Below are positions 9,050 to 17,820 of a stretch of DNA of 64,000 nucleotides, piece after piece. The DNA is from Variovorax sp. V93. GTDB lineage: Bacteria; Pseudomonadota; Gammaproteobacteria; Burkholderiales; Burkholderiaceae_C. The notes under the pieces were generated by a model. It ran no database searches, was not told the DNA's origin, and worked only from the letters and a program-made list of their open reading frames with translations. A program made the position numbers and the translations under genes. Within the stretch, counting starts at the first letter, position 1. Each line of letters begins with the position of its first letter. The stretch covers positions 868,001 through 932,000 of the forward strand of contig NZ_AP028669.1 of the NCBI RefSeq assembly GCF_041154485.1. The letters run 5' to 3'.

Positions 9050-10087
9050 TTACTTCTGGCGCGCCGCGATGGCTTTCTCGGCCTTGGCCACGAGGTCCGC
9101 GCCCACGGTCGACTTCCACTTGTCGTACACCGGCCGCGTGGCCTTCACGAAGGCGTCGCGCTCGGCGGGCGTGAGTTGGGTCACGGTGACGCCCATGGCG
9201 GCAATGTCCTTGAGCACCGGCTTGTCGGCTTCCACCAGGCCCTTGCGCGCGAGCGCGATTTCCTGCTTGCCGGCGTCGACGGCGGCCTGGCGCACGATGG
9301 CCTGGTCGGCCGGCGTCCACGAGGCCCAGATCTCCTTGTTGACCACGAACACCAGCGGGTCGGCCACATAGCCCCAGGTGGTCACGAATTTCTGGCCCAC
9401 GGTGTGCATCTTGAGCACGGTGAACAGGAACAGCGGGTTCTCCTGGCCATCCACGGCGCCGCTGGCGAGCGCGGGCTGCGCGTCGGCCCAGCTCATTTGC
9501 GTGGGGTTGGCGCCGAGCGCGGTGAACATGTCGGAATAGATCGGCGAGCCGACCACGCGGATCTTCATGCCCTTCAGGTCGGCCGGCGACTTGATCGGCT
9601 TCTTCGAGTTGGTGATCTCGCGGTAGCCGTTCTCGCCCCAGGCGAGCGGCACCACGCCGGCCTTGTCGAGGGTCTTGAACATGTCCTTGCCGACCTCGCC
9701 CTGGGTGAGCGCGTCGATGGCCGCGTAGTCGGGCATCAGGAAGGGCATGGAGAACAGGTTGAGCTGCTTGACCTGCGGCGACCAGTTGATGGTCGAGCCC
9801 ACGGCCATGTCGATCACGCCCTGGCGCAGCGCGCTGAACTCGCGCGTCTGGTCGCCCTGGATGAGCGACACACCGGGGTACAGCTTGATGTTGATCCGGC
9901 CCTGGGTGCGCTCCTTCACGAGGTCGGCCCAGATCTTCCCGGCCTGGCCCCAGGGCGTCGGCGGGCCGAGCACCAGCGACATCTTGTACTCGGGCTTGTA
10001 GGCGGCCTGCGCCATGGCGCCGGTCGAGAACAGGCCCAGGGCGGTGGCTGCGGCGGCAAGGCCGAGCAGGGTGCGGCGGAATTTCAT
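9050..10087 (-). CDS. TRAP transporter solute-binding protein, DctP family
   Basis: A 345-residue periplasmic receptor of a tripartite ATP-independent transporter. A signal peptide covers about residues 1-27, ending GAMAQA. The DctP core includes LKGMKIRVVGSPIY, in which R177 corresponds to the arginine that usually grips the carboxylate of the ligand, and the N-terminal TPWGQAGKIWADLVKERTQGR. The ribosome site AAGGAG precedes the ATG. Its partner genes dctQ and dctM lie upstream on the same strand, but a 257-bp repeat element stands between dctM and dctP, which may weaken co-transcription. The ligand is likely an organic acid; the adjoining nucleoside hydrolase hints at something purine- or pyrimidine-related. 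Confidence 0.93.
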   Translation of the reverse strand: MKFRRTLLGLAAAATALGLFSTGAMAQAAYKPEYKMSLVLGPPTPWGQAGKIWADLVKERTQGRINIKLYPGVSLIQGDQTREFSALRQGVIDMAVGSTINWSPQVKQLNLFSMPFLMPDYAAIDALTQGEVGKDMFKTLDKAGVVPLAWGENGYREITNSKKPIKSPADLKGMKIRVVGSPIYSDMFTALGANPTQMSWADAQPALASGAVDGQENPLFLFTVLKMHTVGQKFVTTWGYVADPLVFVVNKEIWASWTPADQAIVRQAAVDAGKQEIALARKGLVEADKPVLKDIAAMGVTVTQLTPAERDAFVKATRPVYDKWKSTVGADLVAKAEKAIAARQK

Positions 10088-10173
10088 GAGAGGTCTCCTT
10101 GTTTTCTGAACACAACTAAGCGATGGATGTTTTCGGGAACGGTACTGGGCTGGAGGTGTTCTTGGCGGTGTTG

Positions 10174-10430
10174 TTCAGGGCGCGTGCACAGGCCACCGGG
10201 TACTCCCCTCCGCGAATGTCCCCCGGCCTGCGGCCTCCTCCTTGATTTCGCTGCGGGAGCACCCGATGCCCTGTGCACAGTGGACGCGGCTCTGGTGCTG
10301 GCCGATCAACGACCGCTCTGACCAACGATCACGTCGATGGGGTGCCTTGCGCAGCGAAATCAAGGAGGAGCCCGAAGGGCGGGGGACATTCGCGGAGCAA
10401 GGCACCCCGTCGGCGTGATCGCACCCTGAA
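10174..10430. repeat. Palindromic repeat element, copy 1 (257 bp), between dctM and dctP
   Basis: This fills most of the 370-base gap between dctM and dctP. It begins TTCAGGGCGCG (10174-10184) and ends with near-inverse CGCACCCTGAA (10420-10430). Inside are two inverted copies of a roughly 48-base unit (about 10208-10255 and 10350-10398), each carrying its own small hairpin and flanked by its own inverted pair: GTGCACAGG with its inverse on the left, GGGGTGCCTTGC with GCAAGGCACCCC on the right. A second copy lies at 30040-30297, and similarity extends weakly outside both ends. No open frame of credible protein type and no transposase are present. It looks like a non-autonomous mobile or REP-like element. 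Confidence 0.85.
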
Positions 10431-10457
10431 CAAAGCATCCAAACGCACCGCCCCATT

Positions 10458-11756
10458 TCAGTACCCCAGCTTCCTCGGAAGCCACAAGGCAAGTTCCGGG
10501 AACGCAATCACCAGCACCATCACCACGAACATCGAGAACAGCATCCAGCCGACCCACTGCACGGTCTCTTCCATGCGCACCTTGGCGATGCGGCACGACA
10601 CCATCAGGTTGACCGCGAGCGGCGGCGTGAACTGGCCGAGCGCCACCTTGAGCGTGAGGATCACGCCGAACCACACCGGGTCCCATTTGTAGTACTGCAC
10701 GATCGGCAGCAGCAGCGGCACGAAGATCAGGAAGATCGATACGCCGTCCAGGAACATGCCGACCGTGATGAGCAGCAGGATCAACAGCGCCAGGATGCCG
10801 TATTCGCCCAGGCCCGAATTCACGATGGCGCGCGTCACCGGGTCGATGATGCCGAGCGTCGAGAGCGAGTACGCGAAGATGCCCGCGAGCGACACCACCA
10901 GCAAAATCACCGCCGAGAGCTCGCCCGATTCGCGCAGGATGACGAACAGGTCGCGCACCTTGATGGTCCGGTGCACGCACATGCCCACGAACAGGCCGTA
11001 GAACACCGCCACCACCGCGGCTTCGGTGGGCGTGAACCAGCCCGCGCGCATGCCGCCCAGGATCAGCACCGGCGCCGCCAGGCCCCAGCTTGCATCGCGA
11101 AAACTCTTCCAGAACGGCGGGCGCGGCAGCGTCGCTTCGAGCGCGCCCATCTTGTGCTGGCGGGCCAGCAGCACGGCCGGGATCATCAGCGCCAGGCCGG
11201 CCATCACGCCCGGAACCATGCCGGCCGCAAAGAGCGCCGGCACCGAGGCGCCGGGCACAAGCACCGAGTACACGATGAACGCGACCGAAGGCGGAATCAG
11301 GATGTCGGTGGCCGCCGCGGCGCCCACCACGCTGGCCGAGAAGGCGGCCGGGTAGCCCGCGCGCGACATGGCCGCGATCATCACCGCGCCCACGGCGGCG
11401 GCATTGGCCGGGCCCGAGCCCGAGATGCCGCCGAGGAACATCGCCACCGCAATGGCCACCAGCGGCAGCATGCCGGGCCCGCGCCCGACGATGGCGACCG
11501 CAAAGTTCACGAGCCGCAGCGCCACGCCCGAGCGGTCGAAGATGGAGCCCACCAGCACGAACATCGGAATGGCCAGCAGCGGGTACTTGCCGAGGCCGGC
11601 ATAGAAGTTCTGCGGCACGGCCAAGAGGCCGAACCACTGGGCGTCGCTGTTGGCGAGCGCGATGCAGGCGGCGCCCGCCAGGCCCAGCGCGGCGCCGATG
11701 GGCACGCCCACCAGCATCATCGCGACGAAGGCGACGAAGAGCAGGGTGGGGATCAC
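10458..11756 (-). CDS. TRAP transporter large permease, DctM family
   Basis: A 432-residue, highly hydrophobic inner-membrane protein with about 12 predicted helices, the ion-coupled channel of a TRAP transporter. Family features include the N-terminal MMLVGVPIGAALGLAG, the GGISGSGPANAAAVGAVMI motif and a glycine-rich repeat of it in the second half. The start is a GTG at 11756 that overlaps the dctQ stop (GTGA), so translation is coupled. The open frame upstream of the GTG lies over dctQ in another frame and is not coding. Works with DctQ and with the DctP receptor beyond the repeat element. Confidence 0.93.
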   Translation of the reverse strand: MIPTLLFVAFVAMMLVGVPIGAALGLAGAACIALANSDAQWFGLLAVPQNFYAGLGKYPLLAIPMFVLVGSIFDRSGVALRLVNFAVAIVGRGPGMLPLVAIAVAMFLGGISGSGPANAAAVGAVMIAAMSRAGYPAAFSASVVGAAAATDILIPPSVAFIVYSVLVPGASVPALFAAGMVPGVMAGLALMIPAVLLARQHKMGALEATLPRPPFWKSFRDASWGLAAPVLILGGMRAGWFTPTEAAVVAVFYGLFVGMCVHRTIKVRDLFVILRESGELSAVILLVVSLAGIFAYSLSTLGIIDPVTRAIVNSGLGEYGILALLILLLITVGMFLDGVSIFLIFVPLLLPIVQYYKWDPVWFGVILTLKVALGQFTPPLAVNLMVSCRIAKVRMEETVQWVGWMLFSMFVVMVLVIAFPELALWLPRKLGY

Positions 11757-12337
11757 GATGCGTCGCCCTTGCCGCCCGGGTTCTTCGTGTCGCTGCGGTA
11801 TTCCTTGCGGCCGCGGCGGACCATGAGGCCCACCGCGCGCAGCGCGATGGCGAACGACACGACCGGCAGCCAGATCGAATACCACCAGGCCGGCAGGCCG
11901 ATGCCCGGCGTGGTCTCGTCGAAGCGGTAGTCGTCCCACACCATGCGGATGCTGAGCGCGCCGATCAGCGTGAACAGGATGGCGATCATGAGCGCGCCGA
12001 ACTGCGCGAGCCGCTTGCGCCGCGCCATCGAGCCGCTTTCGGAAAAGTATTCGATGCGGATGTGACGGTCGCGCGCCACCGCGGCCGAGCCGGCCACCAG
12101 CGCCAGCATGATCATCAGGAAGACCGAGAACTCTTCGGTCCATGCGAACGAAGAGTCGGTGAAGTAGCGCACCAGCACGTTGGCAAAGGTGATGAGCGCC
12201 AGCGCGCCCATGATGATGACGGTGAGCCAGTCCTCGATGGCGAGCGGCACCCGGGTGGGCTCGTCGGCGGCTTCGATGTCTGGGGGAAGGGGGCTGGCGG
12301 CGTCCAGCAGGGGGCCGGACTCGTTGGGAGTGGTCAT
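11753..12337 (-). CDS. TRAP transporter small permease, DctQ family
   Basis: A 194-residue inner-membrane protein with four hydrophobic helices (starting at about residues 37, 72, 108 and 150). The conserved WTEEFSVFLMIML segment and the following DRHIRIEYF match the DctQ family. The N-terminal 30 residues are Pro/Asp-rich and poorly conserved in type, so the exact start is less certain; the ATG at 12337 is chosen. It overlaps dctM by four bases. DctQ and DctM together form the membrane part of the transporter. Confidence 0.9.
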   Translation of the reverse strand: MTTPNESGPLLDAASPLPPDIEAADEPTRVPLAIEDWLTVIIMGALALITFANVLVRYFTDSSFAWTEEFSVFLMIMLALVAGSAAVARDRHIRIEYFSESGSMARRKRLAQFGALMIAILFTLIGALSIRMVWDDYRFDETTPGIGLPAWWYSIWLPVVSFAIALRAVGLMVRRGRKEYRSDTKNPGGKGDAS

Positions 12338-12360
12338 CGAGAGGGAGGGGGAAAGCAGCT

Positions 12361-12379
12361 ATGGATGGTAACGATCCAT
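12361..12379. promoter_or_regulatory. Inverted repeat upstream of dctQ (possible operator)
   Basis: ATGGAT (12361-12366) and ATCCAT (12374-12379) are exact inverted copies 7 bases apart, in the 113-base gap between the first TRAP gene and the Bug receptor gene. The site would lie in the promoter region if dctQMP has its own start. Short palindromes occur by chance, so this is tentative. Confidence 0.25.
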
Positions 12380-12450
12380 GTCCATTCGTTCATCGGGGTT
12401 TTCCTAAGCTGCGGCCCCGCTCCGCTCTCCTCCGGCCCTCCCGGAACGGG

Positions 12451-13464
12451 CTACTCGAGCTTGGCGCCCGACTCCTTGATCAGGCGCTCCCAGACCGGGC
12501 TTTCCTTCTTGTACACGGCGGCAAAAGCCTCGGGCGAACTCTCCTTCAGGTCGAAGCCCATCGCCGCCACGCGCGCCTGCACGTCGGGCTGGCGCGTGGC
12601 CTTGCCCACCTCTTCGGCAATGCGCTGCACGATCGGCTTGGGCGTGCCGGCCGGCATGGCAATCGCGAGCCAGCCGGCCACGCGGTAGGCCTCGTCGTCC
12701 AGGCCCTGCTCGGCCAGCGTGGGCACGCTGGGGAGCGTGGCCATGCGGCGCTCGCCGCTCACGCCGATGGCCTTGAGCTTGCCGGCCTCGATGTGCGGCT
12801 TGGCCACCAGCGCGCTGGCAAAGGCCATCTGGATCTGGCCGCCGATCAGGTCCTGCAGCATCGGCGCCTCGCCCTTGTAGGCGACGTGGTTCATCTCGGC
12901 CTTCTGCGTGAGGCTCATGTGCGCGCCGGCCAGGTGCGGGTAGGCGCCCACGCCGTACGAACCGTAGGCCACCTTGCCCTTGTTGGCGGCCACGTATTTC
13001 AGGAGCTCGGGCCCGCTCTTCACGGGCACGCTGGGGTGCACCACCAGCACCAGCGGCGCGGTGGCGATCTGGTAGACCAGCGTGAGGTCGCGCTGCGTGT
13101 CGTAGGGCAGCTTCTGGTAGAGGAACTGGTTGGTGAGCAGCGAGTTGCTCAGCGCCAGCACCAGGGTGTAGCCGTCGGCCGGCGCCTTGGCCACCGCGTC
13201 GGTGCCGATGATGCCGGCGGCGCCGGGCTTGTTGTCGATGATCACGGGCTGGCCCAGGCCCGCCGCCATCTTCTCGCCGATCACGCGAGCCAGCACGTCG
13301 GTGGCGCCGCCCGCGGCAAAGGGCACCACCATGCGGATCGGCTTGCTCGGATAGGCCTGCGCCCAGGCGGCCGTGGAAGTGGCCGCGATCGCGAGCGAGG
13401 CGATGCCGCAGTGCAGGGCGCGGCGGGTGATCCCGCGCATGGTGGTGGTGAAAGTTGCGCTCAT
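12451..13464 (-). CDS. Bug/TctC-family periplasmic receptor (tripartite tricarboxylate type)
   Basis: A 337-residue periplasmic solute-binding protein of the Bug family. A signal peptide runs to about residue 36 (ATSTAAWAQA) and is followed at once by the family's start of the mature protein, YPSKPIRMVVPFAAGGATDV. The loop PGAAGIIGTDAVAKAPADGY and the second conserved stretch GVGAYPHLAG are typical of the ligand-binding loops. No TctA or TctB membrane gene is nearby, so it is an orphan receptor, common in Bordetella and Comamonadaceae. It follows the acyl-CoA synthetase by 56 bases, so the ligand may be the acid that enzyme activates. Confidence 0.93.
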   Translation of the reverse strand: MSATFTTTMRGITRRALHCGIASLAIAATSTAAWAQAYPSKPIRMVVPFAAGGATDVLARVIGEKMAAGLGQPVIIDNKPGAAGIIGTDAVAKAPADGYTLVLALSNSLLTNQFLYQKLPYDTQRDLTLVYQIATAPLVLVVHPSVPVKSGPELLKYVAANKGKVAYGSYGVGAYPHLAGAHMSLTQKAEMNHVAYKGEAPMLQDLIGGQIQMAFASALVAKPHIEAGKLKAIGVSGERRMATLPSVPTLAEQGLDDEAYRVAGWLAIAMPAGTPKPIVQRIAEEVGKATRQPDVQARVAAMGFDLKESSPEAFAAVYKKESPVWERLIKESGAKLE

Positions 13465-13520
13465 GTTCGATGTCTCCGGCTGTCGTTGTTGTCTGTCGAA
13501 AAAAAGAAGCGGGCGCGCGG

Positions 13521-15464
13521 CTATTCGGCCAATACCTGGGTCTTGAAGGGAAGCGCCTCGAGCGCCGTGCGGATTCGCGCCTGCAGCGGCGCCGCGAGCG
13601 CGCCCGCGGCCGCGGCATCGATGCGCACCTGCACCAGGCTGTCGCCCTCGCTGCGCACGCGCGGCCGGGCGGCCGGCGCCACGCCGAGCTCGCCGCAGAC
13701 CTGCGCCACCGTGGCTGCCACCACGCGGCTGGCGGCCATGGCGCGCAGCTCGGGCTTGTAGATCTTGCCGACGTTGGTCATCGGCATCTGCTCGATGACG
13801 GTCACCGAGCGGGGCCTGGCCGGCGCCTCGTCGACGCGGGCGGCGGTGAAGGCCAGCAGTTCGTCCTCGGTGGCCGAGGCGCCGGGCACCAGCGTGGCGA
13901 AGACCACCGGCAGCTCGCCCGCATAGGCATCGGGCGCACCCACCGCGGCGCACAGCTGCACCGCGGGATGCGCGCCCAGCGCGTCCTCGATCACCTTCGG
14001 GTCGATGTTGTGGCCGCTGCGGATGATCAGGTCCTTCGAGCGGCCGCTGAGGTTGAGCCTGCCCTCGCCGTCGATCCAGCCCAGGTCGCCGGTGGCGAGC
14101 CAGCCGTCGGCCGTGAAGGCCTTGGCGTTGTCGGCCGGATCGACGAAGCCGGAGAACAGGTTGGGCGACTTGAACAGCACCATGCCCTGCTCGCCGGGCG
14201 GCAGCTCGCGGTCGCTGGCGTTGCCGTTCTCGTCGAGCGCCACGATGCGCATCCGCATGTAGGGCAGCGCAAAGCCGACGCAGCCCGCGGGCCCGACCAC
14301 GCCCGGCGGCGTGATGGTCGAGATGCCGGCCATCTCGGTCATGCCCAGGCTCTCGTGCACATGCAGGCCGAACAGGCGCTCGAAGCGCGCAGCCAACTCG
14401 GGCGAGAGCACGGCGGCGCCCGTGCGGCAATAGCCGATCGAGGAGATGTCGGCGCCGTCCAGCGGCACGTTCGCCAGCGCCGCCAGCACCGTGGGCACGG
14501 CCGAGAGCGAGGTCGGCCGGAATTTTTCGACCAGCTTCCAGTAGTTGGCGAGCACCTCCTTGTTGCGCAGCAGCGAGGTGGTCGGAATGATCACTTCCAT
14601 GCCCGCCGAGAGCGAGGCCAGCGAGGCCGGCAGCACGCCCGCCACGTGGAACAGCGGATAGCCGTTGATCGAGATGCCCTGTTCGTTCATGCCCGCGACC
14701 TGCACGCTGGCCCAGGCCGTGAACACCTGCGCGCCGTGGCTGTGGCGCGCAAGCTTGGGGGCGCCGGTGGTGCCGCCGGTGTGGAAGTAGGCGGCGATGT
14801 CGGCCGGCGCGATGTCACGGCCGCTCACGAGGCGGTCGGAAGGCTGTGCCGAACGCAGCAGGTCGAAGTCGGCCACGCCTTCAGGCAAGGGACCTGCTCC
14901 GCCCGGCGCTTCGTCATGCGGCGCCACGCGCAGCACGGTCGCGAGCGTCGGCACCTGGCCGCGCAGGCGCATCGCCTTCGACCACATGCCCGATTCGCCG
15001 TCCGAACCGTAGGCGACCAGCACCTTGGCGCGGCCGGCGGTCATCAGCGCCACCAGCTTCTCATCGGTGAGCAGCGGATTGAGCGGCTGCACGATGCCGG
15101 CCGCCTCGCCGCCCCAGAGCGCAAGGTGGTATTCGAGGCAGCCCGGCAGCAGCACCGCCACCGCATCCTGCGGGCCCACGCCCAGTGCGTGCAGCATGTT
15201 CGCGGTCTGGTGGATGCGCGCCAGCAGTTCGGCGTACGACCAGCGGATCGGCGCGTCGGCCGGGTTGCCGGTGCGCAGGAAGGTCAGCGCGGTCTTGCCG
15301 CCGAAGGCCGCGCCCGCGTTGCGGAAGATCTCGTAGGTGCTGCGGACCGTCAGCGCCTCTTCGAGCGGGGTCTCCTCTAGCTTGCGGATGTCGGCAAGGC
15401 TGCGGACCGGGAGCGTCGGGCGAAAGGGTGCGCCGGCCGCGTTCGTCTTGTTGCTGTCTGCCAT
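13521..15464 (-). CDS. Acyl-CoA synthetase (AMP-forming ligase)
   Basis: A 647-residue enzyme of the ANL superfamily, expected to join a carboxylic acid to CoA with ATP going to AMP. The phosphate-binding loop YFHTGGTTGAPKLARHSH is at about residues 226-243; the later motifs LGMTEMAGI, TGDLGWIDGEGRLNLSGRSKD and the C-terminal lysine region GKIYKPELRAM are all present, so the enzyme looks complete. At about 650 residues it is longer than the usual 520-560, through N-terminal and C-terminal additions. The ATG at 15464 has CAGGAG upstream. It is flanked by two Bug receptor genes and lies in a beta-oxidation-like cluster. Substrate unknown. Confidence 0.92.
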   Translation of the reverse strand: MADSNKTNAAGAPFRPTLPVRSLADIRKLEETPLEEALTVRSTYEIFRNAGAAFGGKTALTFLRTGNPADAPIRWSYAELLARIHQTANMLHALGVGPQDAVAVLLPGCLEYHLALWGGEAAGIVQPLNPLLTDEKLVALMTAGRAKVLVAYGSDGESGMWSKAMRLRGQVPTLATVLRVAPHDEAPGGAGPLPEGVADFDLLRSAQPSDRLVSGRDIAPADIAAYFHTGGTTGAPKLARHSHGAQVFTAWASVQVAGMNEQGISINGYPLFHVAGVLPASLASLSAGMEVIIPTTSLLRNKEVLANYWKLVEKFRPTSLSAVPTVLAALANVPLDGADISSIGYCRTGAAVLSPELAARFERLFGLHVHESLGMTEMAGISTITPPGVVGPAGCVGFALPYMRMRIVALDENGNASDRELPPGEQGMVLFKSPNLFSGFVDPADNAKAFTADGWLATGDLGWIDGEGRLNLSGRSKDLIIRSGHNIDPKVIEDALGAHPAVQLCAAVGAPDAYAGELPVVFATLVPGASATEDELLAFTAARVDEAPARPRSVTVIEQMPMTNVGKIYKPELRAMAASRVVAATVAQVCGELGVAPAARPRVRSEGDSLVQVRIDAAAAGALAAPLQARIRTALEALPFKTQVLAE

Positions 15465-15516
15465 GGCGTGTCTCCTGGATATTGTTGTGTTGCCGGCCGC
15501 GCGCAAAAGCGCTGTT

Positions 15517-16509
15517 CTACTGGTTCGTGATCTTGTTGTCGCGGATGACCTTGCCCCAGCGCTCGAAATCCTGGCGCATGCGCGTGCCCGTCTGCTCCGG
15601 CGTGCCGTAGGCCGCGAAGGAACCGACGCCCTCGAGCTTGTCCTGCACTTCCTTGTCGGCCAGCGCGGCCTTGAGCTCGGCGCTCATGCGATCGACCACG
15701 TCCTTGGGCGTGCCCGCCGGTGCCAGCAGGCCGCCCCACGAGGTCGCATCGAAGCCCGGGAAGCCCTGCTCGGCGACCGTCTTCACATCGGGCAGCAGGC
15801 TCACGCGTTTGCCCGAGCCGACCGCGATGGCGCGCAGCGTGCCCGAGCGGATGTGCGGCATCACCGCCACCAGGTCCGAGAACATCGCGGGCACCTGCCC
15901 GCCGATCAGGTCGGTCACCGCCGGTGCGCTGCCGCGGTAGGGCACGTGCTGCATCTCGAACTTGCCGATGTTCTTGAGCTGCTCGGTCGTCAGGTGGCCG
16001 AAGCTGCCCGCGCCGGCCGTCGTGTAGTTGAGCTTGCCGCCCTCGGCCTTGGCCTTGGCGATCAGGTCCTGCAGGCCGTTCACGCCGGGCAGTACCTTGG
16101 GGTTGACCACCATCACGATCGGCAGGTCGTACACCGTGCCCACGGGCGTGAAGCTCTTGAAGATGTCGTAGGGCGTCTGGCCGTACAGGTGCGCGGCCAG
16201 CAGCGTGGGCGTGGCCAGCATCACGAAGCTGTAGCCGTCGGGCACGGCCTTGGCGGCCGCCGCCGCGCCGATGGTGCCCGAGGCGCCGCTGCGGTTGTCG
16301 ATCAGGATGTTCTGCTTCAGGCCCTGCGACATCTTCTGCGCCACGATGCGCGTGGCGACGTCGGTCGGTCCGCCGGGCGGAAAGGGCACGATCAGCGTGA
16401 TCGGCTTGGCCGGCCAGGCCTGCGCGAAGGCGGCGCCGGCGACGAGCGGAAGGGCGAGTGCGAGAAGGGCGCGGCGAACGGGACTGCGGGGGGAGGAAAG
16501 GGATGCCAT
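15517..16509 (-). CDS. Bug/TctC-family periplasmic receptor
   Basis: A 330-residue periplasmic solute-binding protein. The signal peptide ends near residue 30 (LVAGAAFAQA) and the mature part opens WPAKPITLIVPFPPGGPTDV, the Bug consensus. The second binding loop NRSGASGTIGAAAAAKAVPDGY is recognisable. The ATG at 16509 is chosen because it gives a normal signal peptide; an upstream in-frame ATG would add a polar tail. It is one of two Bug receptors that bracket the acyl-CoA synthetase; both lack TctAB partners here. Confidence 0.92.
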   Translation of the reverse strand: MASLSSPRSPVRRALLALALPLVAGAAFAQAWPAKPITLIVPFPPGGPTDVATRIVAQKMSQGLKQNILIDNRSGASGTIGAAAAAKAVPDGYSFVMLATPTLLAAHLYGQTPYDIFKSFTPVGTVYDLPIVMVVNPKVLPGVNGLQDLIAKAKAEGGKLNYTTAGAGSFGHLTTEQLKNIGKFEMQHVPYRGSAPAVTDLIGGQVPAMFSDLVAVMPHIRSGTLRAIAVGSGKRVSLLPDVKTVAEQGFPGFDATSWGGLLAPAGTPKDVVDRMSAELKAALADKEVQDKLEGVGSFAAYGTPEQTGTRMRQDFERWGKVIRDNKITNQ

Positions 16510-16549
16510 TGGGTCTTGTCTACTTTGGAAATGCGGGCGCCTGTCTTGT

Positions 16550-17758
16550 TCAGACGACGCCACTTGTCTTCAATGCCGCCAGCTTCTCGTCCGACAGGCC
16601 GAGCAGGGACTGCAGCACCTCGTGCGTGCCTTCGCCCAGCTGCGGCGGCGCGCTGCGCACGGGCAGGCGCTCGCCGTCGAAGCGGTAGGGCGGCGCCAGC
16701 ACGTTGACCTTGCCGGCCACCGGATGCGGCTGCTCGGTGACGAGGCCGGCGTCGGTCGCGCGCCTGGAGTTGAGCGCTTCGAGCAGGCCCAGCACTTCGC
16801 CGCAGGGAATGCCCGAGGCGCTGAGCTTGGCCAGCAGGTCGGCGCGCGGGCGCCTGGCGAGCTCGGCGTGCAGCTCGGGCAGCAGCGCCGCGCGGTTCGC
16901 CGAGCGCAGGATGTTGGTCTTGAAGCGCTCGTCGGCCGCGAGGTCGGGCCGCTCGATCACCTCGGTGCAGAAGCGCGCGAACTGGGCGTTGTTGCCCACG
17001 GTGATGACCAGCGGGCCGTCGGCCGCATCGAACACGCCGTAGGGAACGATCGACGGATGCGAGTTGCCGTAGCGCGGCGGGTCTTCGCCCATCAGCAGCG
17101 CTTCGAGGCCGTAGTAGGCGGTGATCATCAGGCCGCAGTCGAACAGGGCCATCTCCACATGGCGGCCCTTGCCGGTCTTCTCGCGCTGGTAGAGCGCCGC
17201 GAGCACGGCCTGCGCCGAGTACATGCCGGTGAACAGGTCGACCATGGCCACGCCGAACTTCAGCGGCGGCTGGCTGGCCTCGCCGTTGAGCGCCATCAGG
17301 CCGGCCTCGCCCTGCACCACGAGGTCGTAGCCCGGGCGCGCGGCCTCGGGGCCGGTGCGGTCATAGCCCGAGATCGAGCAGTAGATGAGGCCCGGATGCT
17401 CCTTGCTGAGCTGTTCGTAGCCCAGGCCCAGCTTGTCGATGCCGCCGAACTTGAAGTTCTGGATGACCACGTCGCACTGCTTGGCGAGGTCGCGCGCGAT
17501 CTGCTGGCCTTCGGGCGTCTGCAGGTCGAGCGTGACCGAGCGCTTGTTGCGGTTCACGCTGTTGAAGTAGGCCGTTTCGGTTTTGCCCACGCGCAGGCCC
17601 CAGTCGCGCGTGTCGTCGCCGCGGCCCGGGTGTTCGACCTTGATGACCTCGGCGCCCATGTCGGCCAGCACCATGCCGCACCAGGGGCCCGCGAGGATGC
17701 GGGACAGATCGAGGACGCGCACGCCGGCGAGCGGCAACGAGGAATTCAGCGAGGACAT
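16550..17758 (-). CDS. Class III CoA-transferase (CaiB/BaiF family)
   Basis: A 402-residue CoA-transferase of the CaiB/BaiF (family III) type, which moves CoA between carboxylates such as carnitine, formate/oxalate or 2-methylacyl acids. The N-terminal GVRVLDLSRILAGPWCGMVLAD and GAEVIKVEHPGRGDDTR are highly typical. The catalytic aspartate is expected in GVAMVDLFTGMYSAQAVLAAL. A GGAG ribosome site precedes the ATG at 17758; upstream reading in the same frame falls over the hydratase gene. With the nearby ligase, the cluster has two ways to make the acyl-CoA, or one of them handles a later dicarboxylic product. Confidence 0.94.
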   Translation of the reverse strand: MSSLNSSLPLAGVRVLDLSRILAGPWCGMVLADMGAEVIKVEHPGRGDDTRDWGLRVGKTETAYFNSVNRNKRSVTLDLQTPEGQQIARDLAKQCDVVIQNFKFGGIDKLGLGYEQLSKEHPGLIYCSISGYDRTGPEAARPGYDLVVQGEAGLMALNGEASQPPLKFGVAMVDLFTGMYSAQAVLAALYQREKTGKGRHVEMALFDCGLMITAYYGLEALLMGEDPPRYGNSHPSIVPYGVFDAADGPLVITVGNNAQFARFCTEVIERPDLAADERFKTNILRSANRAALLPELHAELARRPRADLLAKLSASGIPCGEVLGLLEALNSRRATDAGLVTEQPHPVAGKVNVLAPPYRFDGERLPVRSAPPQLGEGTHEVLQSLLGLSDEKLAALKTSGVV

Positions 17759-17820
17759 GACGGCAACTCCAGGAAAACGAAAACCCCCCGCGTCCGCATG
17801 CGAGGGAGGGGCGGCGCGCG

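Noticed and set aside
10174..10430. Possible insertion sequence
   Set aside because: No transposase frame, size too small, no clear target-site duplication; called a repeat only.
10158..10446. Short open frames within the repeat element
   Set aside because: They differ between the two copies and lack ribosome sites; the conservation follows base pairing and not a reading frame.
13465..14430. In-frame extension upstream of the Bug receptor gene at 12451
   Set aside because: The extra 322 codons are low-complexity Arg/Gly text lying over the acyl-CoA synthetase gene; the signal peptide starts only at 13464.
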